Source: Propionivibrio sp.
Lineage (GTDB): Bacteria; Pseudomonadota; Gammaproteobacteria; Burkholderiales; Rhodocyclaceae
Direction: 5' to 3'
DNA length: 5,847 nt
Assembly (NCBI GenBank): GCA_017990155.1
Contig: JAGNOM010000195.1
Coordinates: forward strand, 1 to 5,847
The notes below the pieces were generated by a model. It saw only the letters and a program-made list of their open reading frames with translations. It made no database searches and had not been told where the DNA came from. How positions within the stretch are numbered: position 1 is the first letter of the stretch; each line of letters opens with the position of its first letter. The position numbers and the translations under genes were made by a program. Shown piece after piece: positions 1-5,847 of this stretch.

Positions 1-762
1 GTCCTGCAGGATGTTGCCGGCGACTTCGGCGTAGATCTTGGTCGCGGTGTCGAAACCGAAGGAGATCGGCAGGAGGTCGCCGATTTGCAGGTCGCCGTCG
101 ATGGTCTTCGGCACGCCGATCACTTGCACGCCCGAACCGTCGGCCTTGACGCCCTTGAAGAGGAACTCGGCGAGCACGGCGGCGTTGGTGTTGGAGTCGT
201 CACCGCCGATAACGACGATGGCGTCGAGGTTGTGCTTGACGCAGGTGTCCTTGACTTGCTGGAACTGCTCGTCCGTCTTGATCTTGGTACGGTCGGTGCC
301 GAGGAAGTCGAAGCCGCCGGTGTTGATGATCGTATCGACGTCAGCGTCGGTGATCTCGAACAGGTTGCCCTTGAGCAGGCCCTTGGGGCCTGGTTTGACG
401 CCGAACAGCGTATTGCCAGCACCGAGCACGCGCTTGATGCCGCAGACGACGTTATGGCCGCCAGAAGCCGGGCCGCCGGAGAACAGAACCGCAACGCGCT
501 TGCCCTGAGCGACCTTGGCGTTGGCGCCGGCCGACGAGAGGACGACGTTGCCGGAAGCCTGCACCGAGTTCGGGAAGCTCTTGGCGACGCTGTCGCTGTC
601 CTTGGTGCTGAGCACGCGGGGGCTGTTCGCAAAACTGACGGCCTTTGGCTGGGCGGCGGAGCCGAATTCGGCGCAGACGGGAAGCGGGAGTTGGCGGACG
701 GCCGATTCGAAAATCGACTGGTGCGATTCCAGTTTCTTCAACTGTTCTGCCAGGGTACTCAT
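1..762 (-). CDS. pfp: PPi-dependent phosphofructokinase (long type), N-terminal part; C-terminus beyond window
   Basis: This cytoplasmic enzyme of the Embden-Meyerhof pathway reversibly phosphorylates fructose 6-phosphate to fructose 1,6-bisphosphate with pyrophosphate as phosphoryl donor. The ATG complement at 760-762 opens 254 codons that run without a stop to position 1. Visible motifs are a glycine-rich phosphate loop GGPASGGHN (residues 96-104), GGDDSN (186-191) and PKTIDGDL (218-225), followed by SFGFDTATK. The GGDD aspartate pair is the known signature separating PPi-dependent enzymes from ATP-dependent ones, and PKTIDGDL holds the catalytic aspartate region. The roughly 85-residue leader before the phosphate loop and the overall pattern fit the long clade shared with spirochaete and plant enzymes, usually about 550 aa, so about half is missing. 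The phosphate loop has Ser100 where I recall Pro in relatives. The start is supported by an AAGG ribosome site 8 nt upstream. The gene is divergent from the signalling operon. PPi dependence is inferred from the motif and is fairly sure; physiological direction cannot be read from sequence. Confidence 0.9.
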   Translation of the reverse strand, partial: MSTLAEQLKKLESHQSIFESAVRQLPLPVCAEFGSAAQPKAVSFANSPRVLSTKDSDSVAKSFPNSVQASGNVVLSSAGANAKVAQGKRVAVLFSGGPASGGHNVVCGIKRVLGAGNTLFGVKPGPKGLLKGNLFEITDADVDTIINTGGFDFLGTDRTKIKTDEQFQQVKDTCVKHNLDAIVVIGGDDSNTNAAVLAEFLFKGVKADGSGVQVIGVPKTIDGDLQIGDLLPISFGFDTATKIYAEVAGNILQD

Positions 763-770
763 GGTTCGAT

Positions 771-774
771 CCTT
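771..774 (-). promoter_or_regulatory. Ribosome binding site of the phosphofructokinase gene
   Basis: On the minus strand the sequence reads TTAAGGATCGAACC immediately before the ATG. The AAGG core lies 8 nt from the start codon, which is normal Shine-Dalgarno spacing, and it follows an A/T-rich pyrimidine stretch. It fixes the start at 762. It is the only convincing Shine-Dalgarno site seen in front of any of the three genes. Confidence 0.7.
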
Positions 775-857
775 AAAAGAAAAGAGAAATGCAAAACGGC
801 GGTCTTACCGGCCGGATGAAGCGAGGGGAAATCGTTCTTGGCGTTGCTGACAAACAC

Positions 858-872
858 GCGCCCGACAGGCGC
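858..872. other. Small GC hairpin in the phosphofructokinase leader
   Basis: GCGCC and GGCGC form a perfect 5-bp stem around a 5-nt loop (CGACA). No T-tract follows on either strand, so it is not a standard intrinsic terminator. It lies about 100 bp upstream of the phosphofructokinase start and could be in its 5' leader. Such short stems arise by chance in GC-rich DNA, so function is uncertain. Confidence 0.3.
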
Positions 873-945
873 TTCGACCATGGAAAACGCCTGATTTTAC
901 CGCAATTGCCAGCCCCGCGCAGTAGCCCACCGCCGCCAAGCAGAA

Positions 946-962
946 TGCGCCCCGACGGCGCA
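946..962. other. Second GC hairpin with similar sequence
   Basis: TGCGCC and GGCGCA form a perfect 6-bp stem with a 5-nt loop (CCGAC). The core resembles the hairpin at 858-872 (both read GCGCC...CGAC...GGCGC). It sits 10 bp left of the first REP-like element. No T-tract follows. It may be a degenerate relative of the neighbouring palindromes or chance. Confidence 0.3.
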
Positions 963-972
963 GCAACAAGCG

Positions 973-1000
973 TGTAGGAGCCCAGTTTTACTGGGCGATT
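973..1000 (+). repeat. REP-like palindrome, forward copy
   Basis: The element starts with TGTAGGAGC, then a 6-bp perfect stem GCCCAG (980-985) / CTGGGC (991-996) around the loop TTTTA, and continues GCGATT. A GTAG-type head followed by an imperfect palindrome and a GCGAT tail is the known layout of REP elements in Pseudomonas and other proteobacteria, which are mobilised by TnpA-REP (RAYT) transposases. No such transposase is in the window. The identification is by pattern only; copy number in the genome would confirm it. Confidence 0.6.
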
Positions 1001-1022
1001 ACTGTGGTGGAGCACGACCGCC

Positions 1023-1052
1023 GATCGCGCAGATAAACTATGCGCTCCTACA
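1023..1052 (-). repeat. REP-like palindrome, inverted copy
   Basis: Read on the minus strand from 1052, this copy begins with the same TGTAGGAGC head (complement of 1044-1052), has a 5-bp stem GCGCA/TGCGC (1027-1031 with 1041-1045) around a 9-nt loop, and again ends in GCGAT. The head and tail match the forward copy while stem and loop differ, as expected of members of one REP family and unlike a simple inverted repeat. With the forward copy it makes a head-out pair about 80 bp long, the arrangement called a BIME. Confidence 0.6.
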
Positions 1053-1192
1053 GAAACCGGTCGCCGTTGGGGGAATTCAGGGGCAGATTTCGCAACGAGC
1101 AATACTTTCAAACTCACCTTTTTATTCCGGCTCGACGTTGGATGGCGCAAACGGGATTAGACTATTCAAAGACTTACTTTCGGCCAACGCGC

Positions 1193-2322
<1,130 letters not shown>

Positions 2323-2326
<4 letters not shown>

Positions 2327-5300
2327 ACGGCAACGCGGACCATCACCCACCGTCAGCGGATGCCGAAGGCGCCGGACGCTACCGCGTCGCCGGCGCCGCC
2401 TTGCGCATCGTCGCCGTATACGCAGTTTTCGCCAGCCTCTGGATCCTGCTCTCGGATACCGCAGTCGCCTGGCTGTTCGATGACCCGGCGCAAATCACGC
2501 TCGCCAGCACGATCAAGGGCTGGCTTTTCGTCGCCGTCACCGCGCTGCTGCTGTATGGCCTGATTCGCCGCTTTATCGGCCAGGTCGTTGCTGCTTCGCG
2601 ACGCGAAGTCGAGGCATTGAAGGCGCAGTCGCGCACCTTCCAGCTGCTTTCGGCGATCGTCGACAATTCGGCTGACGCCATCTTCGCCAAGGACACGGAG
2701 GGTCGCTACCTGCTGGCCAACCGGGCGACCGCGCGTGTCGTCGGCAAACCGGCTGAATTCATCGTCGGGCGGCGGGACGCGGACATCTTTCCCGCCGAGC
2801 ACGCCGAGAACATTCGCACCAATGATCGCCGCGCCGTCGATGAAGACCGGATCGGCACCTTCGAGGAGAAGATCGCGACGGTGGATGGCGAGCGGCTCTT
2901 CGTTGCGACCAAGGGTCCGCTGCGCGATGGCGACGGCGAAGTCATCGGCTCGTTCGGTGTCTCGCGCGACATCACCGACAGCAAACGGGCAGAACAGAAG
3001 ATCAAGCGCCTGAGCCAGCTCTATGCCGCTTTGAGCGAATGCAATCAGGCCATCGTCCGTTGCAAGTCCGAAGCCGAACTGTTCCCGCTGATCTGCCGTT
3101 CGGCCGTCCATTTCGGCGGCCTGCAAATGGCGGCGATCTGTATCGCCGATGCGGAGAACGGTACATTCCACCCAGTCGCCAGTTACGGTGACGAAACCGG
3201 CTACCTGACAGACATCGCTCTTTCGTCGGGCGAGCAGAGCGCCTTCGGTCGAGGTGCCGCCGGCACCGCCGTCCGGCAACGCGAAGCGGTCTGGGTGCAG
3301 GATTTCATGAACGATCCGATCACCGAACCCTGGCGCGAGAAAGCCGCGCGTGCGGGCTGGAAGTCATCCGCCGCCTTGCCCTTGATCCGGCACGGGGAAG
3401 CCATCGGCGCCTTCATGCTCTACTCGGCCGAGCTCAACGCATTTGACGACGACACCCAAAAACTGCTGGTCGAAATGGCCACGGACATCGGTTTCGCGCT
3501 GGAGATCTTCGCGCGCGAGGCCGGGCGCATGGCCAACGAGGACGAATTGCGGAAGCTCTCGCAGGCCCTCGAACAAAGTCCGGAGAGCATCGTCATCACC
3601 GACACCGCAGCGCGCATCGAGTACGTTAACCAGGCTTTCGTCGACAACACCGGTTACCCGCGCGAAGCGTTGATCGGACAGAATCCGCGCCTGCTCAATT
3701 CCGGCCGTACGCCCGCCGAAACCTACGCCGCCATGTGGGAATCGCTGGTGCACGGCCGTCCGTGGAAGGGCGAGTTCATCAACCGGCGCAAGGACGGCAG
3801 CGAGTATGTCGAGTTCGCCATCGTCACGCCGCTGCGCCAGGCCGACGGAAGCATCTCGCACTACGTCGCGGTCAAGGACGACATCACCGAAAAGAAGCGT
3901 ATCGGCGAGGAGCTCGACCGCCATCGCCACCATCTCGAAGAGCTGGTCATCAGCCGCACCGAAGAACTGTCGCACGCGCGCCAGCAGGCCGAGTCGGCGA
4001 GTCTCGCCAAGAGCCGCTTCCTGGCCAACATGAGCCACGAAATCCGCACGCCGATCAACGCCATCATCGGCCTCAACTACCTGCTGCGCCGACGCGGCGC
4101 GACGCCGGAACAGATCGAGCGCCTCGACAAGATCGACAACTCCAGCCGCCACCTGCTTTCGATCATCAACGACATCCTCGATCTGTCGAAGATCGAGGCC
4201 AATCGATTGCAACTGGAACGCACCGACTTCCCGCTTTCCGCGATCCTCGACAGCGTCGCCTCGATCATCGGCCAGTCGGCGCGCGACAAGGGGCTGCGCG
4301 TCGAAATCGACCGCGACTCGGTGCCGCTCTGGTTGCGCGGCGACCCGACGCGCCTGCGCCAGGCGCTGCTCAACTACGCCGGCAACGCCGTCAAATTCAC
4401 CGACCGCGGGACGATCGCCATTCGCGCCAAACTGCTGCACGAAAATGGCGATGAATCGGACGGCGGCAATGATTTGCTCGTGCGCTTTGAAGTGGAAGAC
4501 AGCGGTCACGGAGTACTTCCGGACGACCTTTCCCGCCTCTTCGAGGATTTCGAGCAAGCCGACGCGTCGACCACGCGCAAGCACGGCGGAACCGGGCTCG
4601 GCCTGGCCATCACCAAGCGCCTGGCACAGCTGATGGGGGGCGACGCCGGCGCCGAAAGCGCTCAGGGCCAGGGCAGCACGTTCTGGTTCACCGCCCGGCT
4701 GCAACGCGGTCACGGCCTCTCGTTATCCGGAAGCGATACCGACAGCGACGAAGCGGAGAGCCGCTTGCGCCACGACCACTCGGGCGCAAAGCTCCTTCTG
4801 GCGGAAGATCATCCGGTCAACCGCGAGGTCATCCTGGAACTGCTGCACGGGGTCGGCTTGAGCGTCGAAACGGCCGAGGACGGACTCGAAGCCGTCGAGA
4901 AGGCGCGCACGCAGTCGATCGACCTGATCCTCATGGACATGCAGATGCCCAACATGGACGGGCTGGAAGCGACGCGTGCGATTCGCCAGCTTCCCGGCTG
5001 GAAGCGGAAGCCGATCCTGGCGCTCACGGCCAATGCCTTCGACGAGGATCGCCAGGCTTGCGAGGACGCGGGCATGAACGATTTCCTCACCAAGCCGGTC
5101 AAGCCCGAGGCGCTCTATCAAGCCATCCTGCTTTGGCTGTCCGCGCTGCACACCGACGATCCGCGCCGTCCCCCCGCCCACCCACCGCTCGCCGAGCCGA
5201 CGCTGGCCGCAGCACGGCCCGCGCGTGTAGAACACCCGGACACTTACATCGAACGGCTCGACGCGCTGCCGGAAATGAACGTCAAGCGCGGCCTGTCGGT

Positions 5301-5847
5301 GCTGCGCGGCAGCCCGCTTAAATACATCGCGCTGCTCGGCCGGTTTGTCGAGGCGCACCTCGACGACATGAACAAGCTGACGGCGCATCTCGCTGCCGGA
5401 GACCTCGTCGCGGCGCGCAACATCGCGCACACCCTCAAGGGAACAAGCGCCACGCTGGGGGCAGAAAACATCGCACGCAGCGCCGAGCATCTGGAAGACA
5501 TGATTCGCGCGTGGAACGATGCGCCCATCGACCTGAGCCACTTCCACCCCGAAATGGAAGCGGTCCGGAAGGCGCTGGACCGGATCGCCGAAACACTTCC
5601 GCCGCCCGTCGAAACCACGCCCTCGCCGGTCGACCTGCCCGAAGCGGAAACGCTACGGGCGATCCTCGACGAACTCGACGCGCTCCTGAACCGGAACGAC
5701 ACCGAGGCCATCGAGACCTTTTCGCACAACGCCGCGCTCCTGCAAGCCGCGCTCGGCCCGTCTGCGGCCGATCTCGGGCGACTGATCCAGCAGTTCGCCT
5801 TCGAGTTGGCGCACATGAAGTTGCGGGAACTGCGCATCTGGAGCGGC
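2323..5847 (+). CDS. Membrane-anchored hybrid histidine kinase, 2TM-PAS-GAF-PAS-HisKA-HATPase-REC-Hpt; C-terminal end beyond window
   Basis: This inner-membrane sensor kinase is open from ATG 2323 to the window edge, 1175 codons. Order: two hydrophobic segments (about 25-44 and 66-84) with a short loop between; PAS (about 106-220); GAF (about 233-395); second PAS (about 411-526); a helical linker; HisKA with H572 in NMSHEIRTP; HATPase with N-box N684/N688 (NYAGNAVKFT), G1 box DSGHG (726-730) and G2 box GGTGLG (755-760); a receiver (about 822-940) with D829, phosphoacceptor D872, T902 and K924; and an Hpt domain (about 975-1085) with H1036 in AHTLKGTSATLG. All catalytic and phosphotransfer residues are present. 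A helical stretch follows (1105 on), similar to tails I recall in betaproteobacterial kinases, suggesting the stop is close. The start overlaps the preceding stop (ATGA) and lacks a good ribosome site, so translation is probably coupled to the HD-GYP gene. The signal sensed is unknown. Confidence 0.9.

Larger units (their letters stand above)
763..1192. other. Divergent intergenic region
   Basis: About 430 bp separate the start codons of two divergent genes, so promoters for both should lie here. No strong sigma-70 pair is visible. The best minus-strand candidate is a TAAAAT -10-like hexamer (complement of 894-899) with no good -35. On the plus side an A/T-rich patch (about 1099-1130) and TATTCA at 1163-1168 are only weak candidates. 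The region also contains two GC-rich hairpins (858-872 and 946-962) and a facing pair of REP-like palindromes (973-1052). The short open frames crossing it show no domain and no ribosome site, and I see no RNA gene. Left unassigned apart from these elements. Confidence 0.7.

Noticed and set aside
85..819. Long plus-strand open frame (244 codons) across the left part
   Set aside because: It is antisense to the phosphofructokinase, which has clear family motifs; the frame is a by-product of GC-rich codon bias and has no recognisable domain.
973..1052. Intrinsic terminator at the palindromes
   Set aside because: Neither stem is followed by a T-tract, and no gene ends here: both flanking genes are transcribed away from the region.
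1040..1192. 51-codon N-terminal extension of the HD-GYP frame
   Set aside because: It starts inside the inverted REP copy, has no domain, and receiver domains normally begin within about ten residues of the start codon, which fits ATG 1193.
2353..3279. Minus-strand open frame of 308 codons opposite the kinase N-terminus
   Set aside because: The plus strand encodes the membrane anchor, PAS and GAF in one continuous frame; the antisense frame has no family features.
3364..4713. Minus-strand open frame of 449 codons opposite the kinase
   Set aside because: It is a shadow of HisKA/HATPase coding sequence on the other strand, with no recognisable fold and no ribosome site.

Overview
The window is GC-rich bacterial DNA with strong G/C preference at third codon positions. 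Several features point to a betaproteobacterium, most likely of the Rhodocyclales type (Dechloromonas, Propionivibrio or Accumulibacter relatives): a long-type pyrophosphate-dependent phosphofructokinase, a large PAS/GAF hybrid histidine kinase with a two-helix membrane anchor, and a REC-HD-GYP response regulator. This placement is inferred from family resemblance and codon style, not from a marker gene.

Layout: positions 1-762 (minus strand) hold the N-terminal 254 codons of a PPi-dependent 6-phosphofructokinase, which runs off the left edge. Positions 763-1192 are a divergent intergenic region of about 430 bp. It contains two small GC-rich hairpins and a pair of REP-like palindromes facing each other, which looks like a BIME. 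From 1193 to the right edge (plus strand) there is a two-gene signalling operon: a complete REC-HD-GYP response regulator (377 aa), then a hybrid histidine kinase of at least 1175 residues whose start codon overlaps the regulator's stop codon (ATGA). The kinase has no stop codon before the window ends, though its domain order suggests the end is close.

How the genes work together: the kinase carries HisKA/HATPase, a receiver and an Hpt domain, which are three of the four stations of a His-Asp-His-Asp phosphorelay. The co-translated regulator supplies the fourth station, a receiver coupled to a c-di-GMP phosphodiesterase domain with its metal-binding residues intact. The likely output is control of cyclic-di-GMP, comparable in logic to RpfC/RpfG although the kinase's input domains differ. 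The phosphofructokinase is a divergent neighbour and probably independent of this pathway.

The genes are recognisable members of known families. The least explained part of the window is the intergenic region with the inverted REP pair.
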